Source of the DNA: Chitinophaga sp. YR573
GTDB taxonomy: Bacteria; Bacteroidota; Bacteroidia; Chitinophagales; Chitinophagaceae
Length of the DNA stretch: 64,000 nt
Direction: 5' to 3'
Assembly: GCF_900110995.1 (NCBI RefSeq)
Contig: NZ_FOJF01000001.1
Location: forward strand, 1,753,199-1,817,198
Below the pieces are notes generated by a model, which was given only the letters and a program-made list of their open reading frames with translations, did no database searches and was not told where the DNA came from. Shown one piece after another: positions 45,946 to 55,071 of the stretch (its first letter is position 1; every line of letters starts with the position of its first letter). Made by a program: the position numbers and the translations under genes.

Positions 45946-47078
45946 ACAGACGTAACTGGTTAAAGAACACCGCCCTACTTACGATGCTTCCTCCGGCGCT
46001 CAGCCGTTTACAGGCAGCGCCAACACCTGCTCCTATACAAAAGAGGCTTCGTGAAATGGCATTACCCATGCCCACAAACCTGAAAGCCAGATTATTTGCC
46101 AATGAGAATCCTTTCGGGCCTTCTGCCAAAGCCAAACAGGCGATGATAGACAGCTTAAATACCAGCTATCAATATCAGCTGACTCAGGTGCAGGAGCTGG
46201 AAGCAAAGATCTGTGCCTATGAAGGAATCGATACTAAAATGCTGGTGACCGGCGCAGGCTCTTCTCCCCTGTTGTTAGGCGCTGCACTGGCATTATGTTC
46301 AAAAGGCGGGAACGTAGTAACAGCTGATCCTACTTATGAGGATCTTCCAACACGATGCGAAAACGTTGGTGCAAAGTGGATCAAAGTTCCCCTCACCAAA
46401 GATTATAAACACGATCTAGATGCCATGGAAAAGGCGATTAATGCAGATACGAAACTTGTGTATATCTGTAATCCCAATAACCCTACCGGCACCATCGTAG
46501 ATACAGATAAACTGAAATCATTCTGTGAAAGGGTATCTAAAAAAGTAACTGTTTTCGTAGATGAAGCATATATCGATTATCTCCCTGATCCGAAATCTGC
46601 CACATTGATCAGCAGTGTAAAAAGCGGACAGAATCTAATTGTAGCCCGTACCTTCTCTAAGATATACGGACTGGCAGGTATGCGTATTGGTTATGTAGTT
46701 GCTCAGCCTGATATGATTGCCTTACTCGGCAATTATGCTGATTCCGGGTTATTCCTCTTATCTGCGCCTTCTGTTGCTGCTGCTTCTGCCAGCTACCAGG
46801 ATACAAGCTATATGCAGGCAACACAGCAAAAAACAGCTGCCAGCAAACAATTCCTGTATGACACCTTAAAAGCCGAAGGCTATACCTATATCCCTTCCAG
46901 CACTAACTTCGTTATGTTCCCGCTGAAAATGGATGGTATACGGTTTACAGATGAGATGATGAAACGTGGAGTAGGATTACGTCACTGGAAACTCAACAAT
47001 GAAGAATGGTGCCGTATCAGTATCGGTCGTATGGATGAAATGCAAGCATTTGCCACCGCTTTTAAAGAATTATCATGA
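45942..47078 (+). CDS. HisC-like PLP aminotransferase with Tat-like signal
   Basis: The 378-residue protein is a class I/II PLP aminotransferase: NPNNPTG (177-183), the PLP Asp in FVDEAYIDY (D207) and the Schiff-base Lys in ARTFSKIYGLAGMR (K240) are present, as is the catalytic-type C-terminal RISIGRMDEM. HisC relatives act on histidinol-phosphate, but an N-terminal RRNWLKNTALLTMLPPALSR stretch looks like a Tat signal peptide, which housekeeping HisC lacks, so this copy is probably exported. It overlaps the oxidase stop and its own stop overlaps the next start (ATGA). Its substrate may be the same amine as the oxidase's. Confidence 0.85.
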   Translation: MNRRNWLKNTALLTMLPPALSRLQAAPTPAPIQKRLREMALPMPTNLKARLFANENPFGPSAKAKQAMIDSLNTSYQYQLTQVQELEAKICAYEGIDTKMLVTGAGSSPLLLGAALALCSKGGNVVTADPTYEDLPTRCENVGAKWIKVPLTKDYKHDLDAMEKAINADTKLVYICNPNNPTGTIVDTDKLKSFCERVSKKVTVFVDEAYIDYLPDPKSATLISSVKSGQNLIVARTFSKIYGLAGMRIGYVVAQPDMIALLGNYADSGLFLLSAPSVAAASASYQDTSYMQATQQKTAASKQFLYDTLKAEGYTYIPSSTNFVMFPLKMDGIRFTDEMMKRGVGLRHWKLNNEEWCRISIGRMDEMQAFATAFKELS

Positions 47079-48055
47079 GAATATATATCCTTTCTTTTTT
47101 ACTCCTCATTACCTGCCAGCTATCAGCACAAACCCGTCCTATGCGGACGGAAGAATACGAAAAGTGTAAAGCCTTTACCGTAAAAGATCTGGACAATGAT
47201 ACTTATGTCAAGTTCAATAATTCCTATGTGCTTGACCGTTATGAAATGCGTAAGCCTTATATCATCACAGGTGATGATGGGCTTAAAAAACGCATAGACC
47301 TTTACCGTCTGGTAGCAAAGGACAGTATGCTGGATATTGGCACAATGATTTTTTATACAAATGAAAAAGGCAAACTATACAGTGCTGTAATGCCTATCTT
47401 CAACAGTAATCCGGAAATCTGGAATAAGTATTTTGAAGATATCCATGCTATAGATAAAGAAGAAAAGAACTTTGTCCTGAAACTATCTTATGTATTATCA
47501 AAAGAATTTAGCTTTCAGTTGTACAAGGCTATCAATGGTGGGAAAGATATCAAAGGAGAATCCGGCACCTATGGAACAGATATCTGTTTCCCGGGAGATC
47601 AGTTAGTAACACTGGCTGATGGTTCTCAAAAACCACTTAGCAATATTGTTACTGGCGATAAAATTTCCAGTCTGGATGCGGTAACACACCAGCCTAATAT
47701 CGTTACTGTGAAAGAGCTGACTGTGCATACACCAAAGAACTATGCTATTACACAATTGCTGGTGATGAATGCTACGCAAACAGATAATGCTGATACACAT
47801 ACGGTAATCCTCTCAGGGAAAATATTAAAAGCCACACCTAATCATCCTGTACAAACAGTTAGTGGTAAAAAAGCAATTGGCGAAGTAGTAACAGGAGATG
47901 AATTATTATGTATGGATGATAAAACAAAAGTTTTCCATACTTACACCGTCATCAATAAAACTGAATCTGCCGGTGGATTACAACCTGTTTATAATATCGT
48001 TACAGACAAAGGAAGTACGTTTATTATGAATGAAGTGATGGTGTTGCAGAAATAA
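47075..48055 (+). CDS. Secreted protein with C-terminal Hint (Hedgehog/intein-type) domain
   Basis: The 326-residue protein has a signal peptide (MRIYILSFLLLITCQLSA), an unrecognised N-terminal domain (about 20-168) and a C-terminal Hint module beginning at Cys171 in TDICFPGDQLVTLADGSQKP. It has the block-B-type TPNH (254-257) and a closing strand IVTDKGSTFIMNEVMVL. The chain ends without the Asn and extein Cys/Ser of inteins, as in Hedgehog-type C-terminal Hint domains, which cleave the preceding part by a thioester at the first Cys. If active, it could release or link the N-terminal domain. It overlaps the aminotransferase by ATGA. A fragment of a relative lies at 52679-52738. Confidence 0.78.
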   Translation: MRIYILSFLLLITCQLSAQTRPMRTEEYEKCKAFTVKDLDNDTYVKFNNSYVLDRYEMRKPYIITGDDGLKKRIDLYRLVAKDSMLDIGTMIFYTNEKGKLYSAVMPIFNSNPEIWNKYFEDIHAIDKEEKNFVLKLSYVLSKEFSFQLYKAINGGKDIKGESGTYGTDICFPGDQLVTLADGSQKPLSNIVTGDKISSLDAVTHQPNIVTVKELTVHTPKNYAITQLLVMNATQTDNADTHTVILSGKILKATPNHPVQTVSGKKAIGEVVTGDELLCMDDKTKVFHTYTVINKTESAGGLQPVYNIVTDKGSTFIMNEVMVLQK

Positions 48056-48098
48056 GTTATAACATACAAAATGAATTAAATATGTTACTTTAGATCAA

Positions 48099-48716
48099 AT
48101 GACCACAAAAAAACAGCCTACGAAAGAGGAGTTAATGCCCGTGCTGCAGATGTTAAACTCATTTCATCCTATAGGCAAGGGAATTGAACAATACTTGTTG
48201 AAAAATGCTTATTGTCACAATATTCAAAAGGGTAAGTATTTGTTGCGGGATGGAGAAATATGCGAAAATATTTATTTTATCAAAAAAGGATTGTTAAGGG
48301 GCTTTGTTCAGGAAGAGGATAGAGAAACCACCGTATGGTTTGCCTCAGAAAATGAAATGGCAGCAACTATCCATAGTTTTTTACTGCAGATAGCTACTGT
48401 AGAAAATATCCAGGCTGTTGAAGATTGTGAGTTGTTGTCCATTAGTTTTTCCGCTTTGAATAAATTGTATCAAAAGTACCCCTCGTTTAATATTATTGGC
48501 AGAAAAATAACAGAGTATAATTATATATCCGCCAATAACAGGGCATATATTACCCGACTGCACAACGCTGAAAAAAAATATGAGCTTTTTCTGGAATCCT
48601 ATTCCCACCTGGCCAACCGGCTTCAGGTTACCTATGTAGCCTCTTTTTTGGGCATAACCATTGAGACATTAAGCCGGGTACGAACTAAGACTTCCACACG
48701 AAAAAAATTGAAATAA
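48099..48716 (+). CDS. Crp/Fnr-family transcriptional regulator
   Basis: The 205-residue protein has an N-terminal cyclic-nucleotide-binding-type jelly roll (NIQKGKYLLRDGEICENIYFIKKGLLRGFVQEEDRETTVWFASENEMAA) and a C-terminal winged helix (LQVTYVASFLGITIETLSRVRTKTS). The usual glycine-rich cAMP pocket (FGExA) is not preserved, as in many Bacteroidota members that do not bind cAMP. It stands alone in the same direction as the upstream Hint gene, 43 bp apart. Targets are unknown. Confidence 0.88.
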   Translation: MTTKKQPTKEELMPVLQMLNSFHPIGKGIEQYLLKNAYCHNIQKGKYLLRDGEICENIYFIKKGLLRGFVQEEDRETTVWFASENEMAATIHSFLLQIATVENIQAVEDCELLSISFSALNKLYQKYPSFNIIGRKITEYNYISANNRAYITRLHNAEKKYELFLESYSHLANRLQVTYVASFLGITIETLSRVRTKTSTRKKLK

Positions 48717-48957
48717 CCGGTAAATTCCGCTATCAGGATTAAATAGTTTTTGATATATGTCAAAAAAATTGCATTGAGCAGCTATCTTACTCATTTGTAA
48801 AAATCCCTCAAATCCGCTCTTTATCAGCCTTATAGATTCGAACCCTGATATATAAATGTAAAAAGTGGGTTTAAACACATACTTCTGTGATAGGTAGTGT
48901 CTCATTTATTCTTTCTATTTTTCACCCTGATTGCATGTGAATACTTAAAGCATTGTC

Positions 48958-49195
48958 ATGAAAAAGAAAAAGAGACCATTTTACTTTTACAAAATGTCCC
49001 TATGCCTTATACCTATGATAAGCTACCAGTATTTTTATACTGGTTCTCTTTCTAATATCCGGTAATTTATTTGCTCAAACGGGAACAAGGCACCGGAAAA
49101 AAATGAATGGTTTTCAATTTTCCCTCTTCGGTGTCTGTTCCCCGCTGGGCAATAGCATAAAATACTATATTTGGTTAACCTTAAAATAGCCAAAT
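48958..49195 (+). pseudogene. Possible decayed N-terminus of a SusC-like exported protein
   Basis: The ATG at 48958 opens MKKKKRPFYFYKMSLCLIPM and reaches a stop after 36 codons. In another frame the sequence continues LFLISGNLFAQTGT, which looks like the end of a signal peptide of a Bacteroidota outer-membrane protein. Two frames together read like one frameshifted signal region. The rest of the 480-bp gap (48717-49199) shows nothing convincing. Low confidence. Confidence 0.3.
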
Positions 49196-49199
49196 TGAT

Positions 49200-50858
49200 A
49201 TGAGAAAGACATTTATGTATCTCATAACCCCTTTCGTGTTTATTACCCTGCAAAACTGTAACAAAACACAAACGAAACCGGTTAATGAATCCCTACAGGC
49301 ATCCACTGCACTTGCCGCTACTACAATCAGTGATTACGACATTTATACTTTTGAATGCCTGGCAGGAGGCAAATACATGGAAGTATCCGGGTTTCCCACC
49401 TATAATGAAAAGTACAGCGATCAGCGCGGGATCACCCAGTATGCCAGCTCCATATCCAACGGTAATATTGATGGCTGGCAAAGATGGCATATCATCTATA
49501 AGACCACTGTTAACAACATCAAATATTACCACATCAGAAATGTATTCAGTGGTAAATTACTTGATCTACCCGGAGCTTCACATACACCGGGTGTACAATT
49601 ACAGCAATACGCTGAATTTATTCTCCCTGCTGATGAACAGTTGTGGAGTATAACGGCTACTGATTCTGCTGATGTCTATCGCATTACTAACAAAGGCAGT
49701 GGTATGGCCATTACTGCCAGCTCCACATCTAATGGCAGCGCGATAACACAGGAAACTTTGGGTACAGGTGACAATCAGAAATGGCGACTGCTAAAACGTG
49801 ATGCTGATACTTACCGTGATGATAATGTTGTACGGTTCTTTAACAGAAATGATCCTTCACAGGGATCAGTTGCATTTGATGAAGGCACCAGTATTCCGTT
49901 AAGCAATGGTAATGTGCTATGGGTAACACAGGATGCCTGGGATGGAGCGTCTTTACAACCTAATGGTAAATTCAGTTGTAGCTCCTTCTTTAGCTATGGC
50001 AATTCTATTTTAATTCAGCCGACAGCGGGTAACTGGTGGCCCTGGGTTGATAACACTATCAATATGACCCGCGATTCCAGCGCTCAAAACAAGCCGAAAC
50101 AGATCTGTGATATTCAGTCTGGTAATACGTTTGCGTGGCCTGGTCCCGGAATGCAAATAGGGGATCATGTATATCTGCAGTGTGGAGAGGGCTCGGGCTT
50201 AATTGCTACCAATCAATCACTGTATGACCTAACGCCGAAGAGTGGCAGCAAGTGGCAGGTGAAAAGGACATTACCTGCAGGAATGAGCGGTCAGGCAAAC
50301 ATTCTCTATTCAGCAGGTATGGTGAAAGCTGCAGATGGTTATGTGTATGCATTTGGAACACAGGGAACAGGATTCGGTTATACCTGTAATGTACATGTAG
50401 CCCGCTTTCCAATAACGAATCCTCAATTATGGACATTCTGGAATGGTACCGGTTGGGTGAATACACCGGTATCCGGTGACGCAGCCAGGATTACAGACGG
50501 ATTAGGTACAGCTACCATTGCTTATGTAAATGGCAAATATGTGATGGTAACCATGGATCAGGGGTTTAATTGTGATAACTCCAGGAATATATATACAGCT
50601 ACCAGTAATAGTCCTACAGGACCTTTTACAACACGTACGCAGGTGTATACTATCAATGAATATTTATACGGTAATTATGCACGGTATTATACTCCCGCAA
50701 TACATCCGGAGTCTGTCAACGGACGCAATGAGTTACTGGTTACTTATTGTCTTAATTTTTCTGCCTGTGGTGTAGAAGGCTGTGTTGACGGGTATCTTGA
50801 TCCATATTTTTATCGCGTGAAAGGTATACGTGTCCCTTATGCGAAGATGGGGTTGTAG
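49200..50858 (+). CDS. Lipoprotein with ricin-type lectin domain and propeller-like catalytic domain
   Basis: The 552-residue product has a lipoprotein signal (MRKTFMYLITPFVFITLQNC), a beta-trefoil ricin-type lectin region (about 45-200, with ITNKGSGMAITASSTSNGSAITQETLGTGDNQKWRLL) and a C-terminal domain of about 350 residues that starts RDDNVVRFFNRNDPSQGSVAFDEGTSIPL and has repeated Trp/Gly-rich strands and SYGNSILIQPT. Its shape fits a five-bladed glycosidase-like or DUF5005/DUF4185-like propeller. It is likely a surface glycoside-binding or hydrolysing protein. No SusCD genes adjoin it. Confidence 0.72.
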   Translation: MRKTFMYLITPFVFITLQNCNKTQTKPVNESLQASTALAATTISDYDIYTFECLAGGKYMEVSGFPTYNEKYSDQRGITQYASSISNGNIDGWQRWHIIYKTTVNNIKYYHIRNVFSGKLLDLPGASHTPGVQLQQYAEFILPADEQLWSITATDSADVYRITNKGSGMAITASSTSNGSAITQETLGTGDNQKWRLLKRDADTYRDDNVVRFFNRNDPSQGSVAFDEGTSIPLSNGNVLWVTQDAWDGASLQPNGKFSCSSFFSYGNSILIQPTAGNWWPWVDNTINMTRDSSAQNKPKQICDIQSGNTFAWPGPGMQIGDHVYLQCGEGSGLIATNQSLYDLTPKSGSKWQVKRTLPAGMSGQANILYSAGMVKAADGYVYAFGTQGTGFGYTCNVHVARFPITNPQLWTFWNGTGWVNTPVSGDAARITDGLGTATIAYVNGKYVMVTMDQGFNCDNSRNIYTATSNSPTGPFTTRTQVYTINEYLYGNYARYYTPAIHPESVNGRNELLVTYCLNFSACGVEGCVDGYLDPYFYRVKGIRVPYAKMGL

Positions 50859-50868
50859 GTAGAGATAT

Positions 50869-50902
50869 AGCCAAGAGACCACAAAAATGAGGCCTCTTGG
50901 CT
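50869..50902 (+). terminator. Hairpin after the lectin lipoprotein gene
   Basis: AGCCAAGAG (50869-50877) pairs with CTCTTGGCT (50894-50902). It lies 10 bp after the stop at 50858. No T run follows, so termination is only likely. Confidence 0.55.
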
Positions 50903-50977
50903 CATGGAGGGGGCTAGAAAATATCGAAATATTTTGTAGTAAACCAAGGATTATAAATGAAATTCACAAACCAATAC

Positions 50978-51091
50978 ATGACTTAGATACTGATAGTGTC
51001 TAAGTCATTATTCAACAAATCATAACAATATAAAAATCAACGCATTAATATACTTTCACTTAGACACTACTTAGACACTACTCAATGCCTA
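50978..51091. repeat. CTTAGACACTA-type palindrome and direct repeats
   Basis: ATGACTTAGA (50978-50987) and TCTAAGTCAT (50999-51008) form a 10-bp palindrome around an 11-base loop. CTTAGACACTA then occurs twice more in direct orientation between 51059 and 51081, and a related CCTAAG follows. The group lies between the convergent ends of the genes at 49200-50858 and 51103-52584. A protein-binding site or terminator is possible. Confidence 0.55.
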
Positions 51092-51102
51092 AGTAAGAAA
51101 AT

Positions 51103-52584
51103 TTATTGAAGCATTTCTGCTCCATATGCCGTAGTAATATATTTTTGTGCGGAACTTTTGAGTTTATTGGGCACCGTATAAGCCAATAACCCAGCATCAA
51201 GTAATGGAACAATATGAGTATTATAATTTTTAGTATGATTACTTAACCCTATTTCCTCCATTATTTCCGACCGCTTCTTAACTGTCATACAAAATAGCAG
51301 TATCTTCAATGCATCCTCATCAAGAGTTGGCTTCTTCTCTAAAAATAAATGATGCACAGGTATTATCACAAGAAAATAACCAAAATCATCATCAGTTTCA
51401 AATATTGGCTTAGGAGAACCATTTTCATCCATACTATCATAAATCGTTGGAAAACCAGTTGACCGACCTTCCGTAAGATTTAATTCTTTTAAAAAATCCC
51501 CTACCCTGCGATTACGATAATTACGCGCTATAATTCTCCTCTGTTTTAACATCTTTTTACTAACTGGTGGCAAGGGTCCAGGAAAAGTCAATACTTCTAT
51601 TCGATCCGGAAATATATTAATCTCTATAGGATTATCAAGTTCATAACTGCGATGGTAAAAAGCATTTGCCACCACTTCTTCCAGTGCTGCCATAGGATAA
51701 TTATTTATTCTGTCTGCTTCTGGCTTGTTTGATTGCTTGGTTATCCTTTGCCTTACGATATTACTTTCAATAAAGGATAGTACCTGTTTTAATTGCTTAT
51801 GAATTGGGCCGGAGAATTTTTTCTCTGTAAAATTTTTCCCTGAATCATCTGAATATGTAATCACTTCAGTAATGGCTCCTTTGAAAAATTTATGCGGACT
51901 TTGCGAAAAGAAAAGCAGACCTGCATTAATAGGTAATAAAGCTTCAGGTGGGCCACCAACAATACGCATTTGAGTGGCGAGTTCTGCTAATTCCATATGA
52001 GCAGCTTCCTTCCTCAAATCACTTTTTATATCTTCTAAGAAATCGCGAATAAGCCCAAAGTCCAGATCTTCTAGTGAAGCATGGTGATTTAACCTGTCAT
52101 CAAAGGGAATACGTTTGGCCATATCCAGCAATAATTGTTCTTCTTGTTGGTTCGCAAGAACAGAGTTAGACGTACGGCGTACATAATATCTCCTTTGCCC
52201 CTTTTCACCTAAAGTTGTAGGTGCTTTATAAGGACGATTATCACCACCTGGTACCCATATTACAAGAATATGCCTGTCCTCAATAACATATGGCTGTGAA
52301 ACAGGTGCATAATAGGGTTGTATCTGATACGTGAGGTTTAATAGTTCCTTTTGAATTCCGTCCATTTTATTCTGAGTTATTCCTAATGGGGGAAGTTGAG
52401 GAATCCCATCCTTTTCTGCAACTCCTACAAAAATATAACCTCCTCCCCAATTATTAAGATCATTTGCAAACGCCACAATGGTATGAACAATATCCTCCGG
52501 ATTCCAGCCGGCCTTACATTCAATTCGGTCCCATTCAACTGTATGTCCATTCAGCAATTCAGATATATTGATTGGTAATGCCAT
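51103..52584 (-). CDS. AlbA_2/Schlafen-like ATP-binding DNA-associated protein
   Basis: The 493-residue protein starts with an AlbA_2 domain (VEWDRIECKAGWNPEDIVHTIVAFANDLNNWGGGYIFVGV, the ExK...AFAN...GG...GV pattern, residues about 14-55), has a central GHKL-type segment (PMAALEEVVANAFYHRSYELDNPIEINIFPDRIEVLTFPG) and a C-terminal winged helix region (KRSEIMEEIGLSNHTKNYNTHIVPLLDAGLLAYT). This is the common 'putative DNA-binding / RecG C-terminal-like' family. Members are often accessory genes near mobile elements and some belong to defence islands. No partner gene overlaps it. Confidence 0.85.
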   Translation of the reverse strand: MALPINISELLNGHTVEWDRIECKAGWNPEDIVHTIVAFANDLNNWGGGYIFVGVAEKDGIPQLPPLGITQNKMDGIQKELLNLTYQIQPYYAPVSQPYVIEDRHILVIWVPGGDNRPYKAPTTLGEKGQRRYYVRRTSNSVLANQQEEQLLLDMAKRIPFDDRLNHHASLEDLDFGLIRDFLEDIKSDLRKEAAHMELAELATQMRIVGGPPEALLPINAGLLFFSQSPHKFFKGAITEVITYSDDSGKNFTEKKFSGPIHKQLKQVLSFIESNIVRQRITKQSNKPEADRINNYPMAALEEVVANAFYHRSYELDNPIEINIFPDRIEVLTFPGPLPPVSKKMLKQRRIIARNYRNRRVGDFLKELNLTEGRSTGFPTIYDSMDENGSPKPIFETDDDFGYFLVIIPVHHLFLEKKPTLDEDALKILLFCMTVKKRSEIMEEIGLSNHTKNYNTHIVPLLDAGLLAYTVPNKLKSSAQKYITTAYGAEMLQ

Positions 52585-52678
52585 GAGATAAATTTAATCT
52601 ATAAATATCCGAAAATAATGAAAAGGCATCTATTACCTGTCTATATAGTCAAGGATTTTTATTGACTGATAAATTAGT

Positions 52679-52738
52679 TTTTATATCATTGTCACAGATA
52701 AAGGAAGTACGTTTATCATGAATCAAGTAATGGTATTA
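52679..52738 (+). pseudogene. 3' fragment of a second Hint-domain gene
   Basis: The frame reads FYIIVTDKGSTFIMNQVMVL, matching VYNIVTDKGSTFIMNEVMVL at the C-terminus of the Hint protein at 47075-48055. DNA identity is high over about 60 bp. Nothing of the preceding Hint domain is found upstream, and the reading continues past the expected stop. It is the remnant of a duplicated or deleted gene. The rest of the 391-bp gap (52585-52975) shows nothing else. Confidence 0.75.
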
Positions 52739-52975
52739 TTTAATCATAATGGACTTAAGTCACTGCTGATATATTTCCACTACAACAACTCACTGCATCC
52801 CCACTTCAGTTTTAAAAATGAACAGAATGGTTTCCTGTTCATTTAACTGGATAGAGTGGTACTTGGCATTTCCATCCCCTGAAAATATCTTTGCTCCAGA
52901 TCTGAAATACATCAAACTTTAGAGTTAATCTCCTGCAGGACTTAACCCACATTTCTCATTTTAAATAATTTAAAG

Positions 52976-54082
52976 ATGCCAAATTTAAACATGTCTCGTT
53001 TCGAGACACTGGTTCATGCTGCCCTGCAACAGCAATTCTTACCCATAGATCAACAGGACATTGATGCTATCATATTCGAATTGAATGGGGAGAAACAGCG
53101 GATGCTGGAAGCTATACATAGCTATACTGATGAAAAAACAGTGGAATATTATGTGAGAACAAGGCAACATCAACTGGTACGCCTGATGGATCTTATAATG
53201 GAAGCTAATGATGACATCAGTAAGCACATTTTCAAATCATTAGGAGAGTTGCTAAACTTCCTGGAGAAAGATTTCTCCCGTTACCTGGATGAAGACTGTC
53301 TGCTTCCGGAGATCTATATGCAAATAGCCCGGGAGACTTTGATGGATGAAATTGAGCTTGTTAGCTTCAGAATGGGGAACCTGGACGAGCAGTTAAAGAG
53401 TATTGTAATGAAACCTTACAGGATATTTCTCCTTGATGGAGCGCAAGTCTCCTATCACGAAATGTTCTATCTGCAAAAGCTGCTGCACGAATTATATGAA
53501 CAACTAACAGAGACAGTATCAATTGAGGATGTACAGCTGGTATTATTGCAATTCGATTTTAATGATCCTGAATATTTCAATTATTTCATCGAAATACTCA
53601 GACAAAATATTGATGAAGCAATAAGCATCAAAGATAAAAAAGAGAAGATCTTTTTATTCCGGAAGTACTTTAACCAGATCACTGTTCATCCGGGCATGTA
53701 TCTCAAAAAGCTGCACAAACCTCTTAAGGAACAACTCGAATCCTGGTTGGCTGCGGAGCTTAGCTTCCTGGAAAACTATGAAGGATTATTGTCCAATGGA
53801 TATTTGCCGGCAGAAATGGAGATATGGAAGGACTTTAAAGTGCGGACCTCCCTCAGTGTATCTCAATTAGGCCGCCTGGTTGGACTATTGTTAACATCGG
53901 GATTTATTCTCAATAATAACAAAACAGTGTTAGCCCAATTCTTCTCCGTTTTCTTTACTTCAATAGAGAGTGAAGATCCCACTACAAGGAGTGTCCGTAA
54001 TGCTTTTTATGATAAAAGTGCAGGACTGGCAAATTCAGTACGTGATATACTGGTTAAACTGATAAATCTGTCCAGGGAGTGA
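52976..54082 (+). CDS. RteC-like protein (conjugative-element regulator-like)
   Basis: The 368-residue mostly helical protein has no signal peptide. The C-terminal part (about 280-368) has the RteC plan: KVRTSLSVSQLGRLVGLLLTSGFILNNNKTVLAQFFSVFFTS followed by SVRNAFYDKSAGLANSVRDIL. RteC proteins regulate excision of Bacteroides conjugative elements such as CTnDOT. The match is by pattern only, so the call is tentative. The nearby replication-type genes (54325-55675) strengthen a mobile-element origin. A palindromic terminator follows. Confidence 0.5.
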   Translation: MPNLNMSRFETLVHAALQQQFLPIDQQDIDAIIFELNGEKQRMLEAIHSYTDEKTVEYYVRTRQHQLVRLMDLIMEANDDISKHIFKSLGELLNFLEKDFSRYLDEDCLLPEIYMQIARETLMDEIELVSFRMGNLDEQLKSIVMKPYRIFLLDGAQVSYHEMFYLQKLLHELYEQLTETVSIEDVQLVLLQFDFNDPEYFNYFIEILRQNIDEAISIKDKKEKIFLFRKYFNQITVHPGMYLKKLHKPLKEQLESWLAAELSFLENYEGLLSNGYLPAEMEIWKDFKVRTSLSVSQLGRLVGLLLTSGFILNNNKTVLAQFFSVFFTSIESEDPTTRSVRNAFYDKSAGLANSVRDILVKLINLSRE

Positions 54083-54122
54083 AATTATTTTTATGAAATA
54101 TTTCATTGATTATTAATTAATT

Positions 54123-54146
54123 GGCAGGGGTTGCGCAACCCCTGCC
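54123..54146 (+). terminator. Perfect palindrome after the RteC-like gene
   Basis: GGCAGGGGTTGC (54123-54134) is followed directly by its reverse complement to 54146. It lies 40 bp after the stop at 54082. No T run follows, so it may be a weak terminator or a protein site. Confidence 0.55.
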
Positions 54147-54324
54147 ACCCTTATCGTATTGTTTATTTCACTTCATTTGCTTCATCATTCAATCAAAATT
54201 TATGTCCAGAGAGTGGCCAACTAAACAGTCTCTCTATCTCTTTAGAGCAGAGCTTTTTCGTAAAATACTGCGGATGTTGAATATACTCCGTCCGTAATTA
54301 TTTAATCTCAAAAAATCCAATCAA

Positions 54325-55071
54325 ATGACAGTGAATTACATTAAACATTTAAACACCGCCATGTCCAATTTTCATAAAGGAGGACGAAGATTACACGTTA
54401 CTCATGCGGCGCTGTATGTGGCTTTATTTCATATCTGGAATCAATATCATTTTCAGGCTGAATTTCCTGTTATAAGGGAAGACGCTATGGGATTCAGCAG
54501 GATAGGTTCCCGTAACACTTACCTGCGATGCCTTAAGGAGTTACATAACTGCGGATTGATTACTTACACTCCTGGTGTTGATGTAAACAATCCTGCAATG
54601 ATCAGTATGACGCTATGGAGTGATGATGGGGAATTACTATTTGACAACCATGTGGACCGGGTCATTTTTAATACGGGAGATAAGAATTACGGGGTTAGAA
54701 GAGAGCGGGGTACCCAGCCCGAAACTGAGCATCGAGCCGGCTCAAAAAAGAGCCCTACTAATAAACAATATATAAACAATGTTAAACAAGAGAGAGTAAA
54801 CGGGCTCACGCTCAAAAAAAAAGATATAAAAAATCCTTCTCAGGAAGAGGTCGAAGGGTATTTCAATACTAACGGTTTGCCACAAACAGAAGCCCGCAAA
54901 TTTTTCTTCTATTACCAGGCCAGAGGTTGGATCGTTAAAGGAAATCCTATTCAGGATTGGGAATCCGCCGCGCGAAAATGGATGCTGAATACAGGATTGC
55001 TCCCCAACGAGGCTGCTACACCAGGAAAATTACATGTCAATCAAAACAAACGTTATGACATCCCGCTATGA
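54325..55071 (+). CDS. Replication-initiation-like winged-helix protein (phage/plasmid type)
   Basis: The 248-residue protein has an N-terminal winged-helix-like region (HVTHAALYVALFHIWNQYHF, RIGSRNTYLRCLKELHNCGLITYTPG), a charged linker (about 130-175) and a C-terminal VEGYFNTNGLPQTEARKFFFYYQARGWIVKGNPIQDWESAARKWML. The last motif, GW-xx-NPIxDWExAARxW, is typical of replication proteins in Bacteroidota phages and mobile elements. It overlaps the following DnaC-like gene by 38 bp, so initiator and helicase-loader functions are probably linked. Confidence 0.75.
   Translation: MTVNYIKHLNTAMSNFHKGGRRLHVTHAALYVALFHIWNQYHFQAEFPVIREDAMGFSRIGSRNTYLRCLKELHNCGLITYTPGVDVNNPAMISMTLWSDDGELLFDNHVDRVIFNTGDKNYGVRRERGTQPETEHRAGSKKSPTNKQYINNVKQERVNGLTLKKKDIKNPSQEEVEGYFNTNGLPQTEARKFFFYYQARGWIVKGNPIQDWESAARKWMLNTGLLPNEAATPGKLHVNQNKRYDIPL

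Noticed and set aside
45932..46135. Minus-strand frame over the oxidase/aminotransferase junction
   Set aside because: It is the complement of two real coding sequences that overlap by ATGA.
48825..48855. A GGTTCGAATC word on the minus strand that looks like a tRNA T-loop
   Set aside because: The bases around it do not form a T-stem, and no acceptor, D or anticodon arm can be drawn, so neither a tRNA nor an attachment-site fragment is supported.
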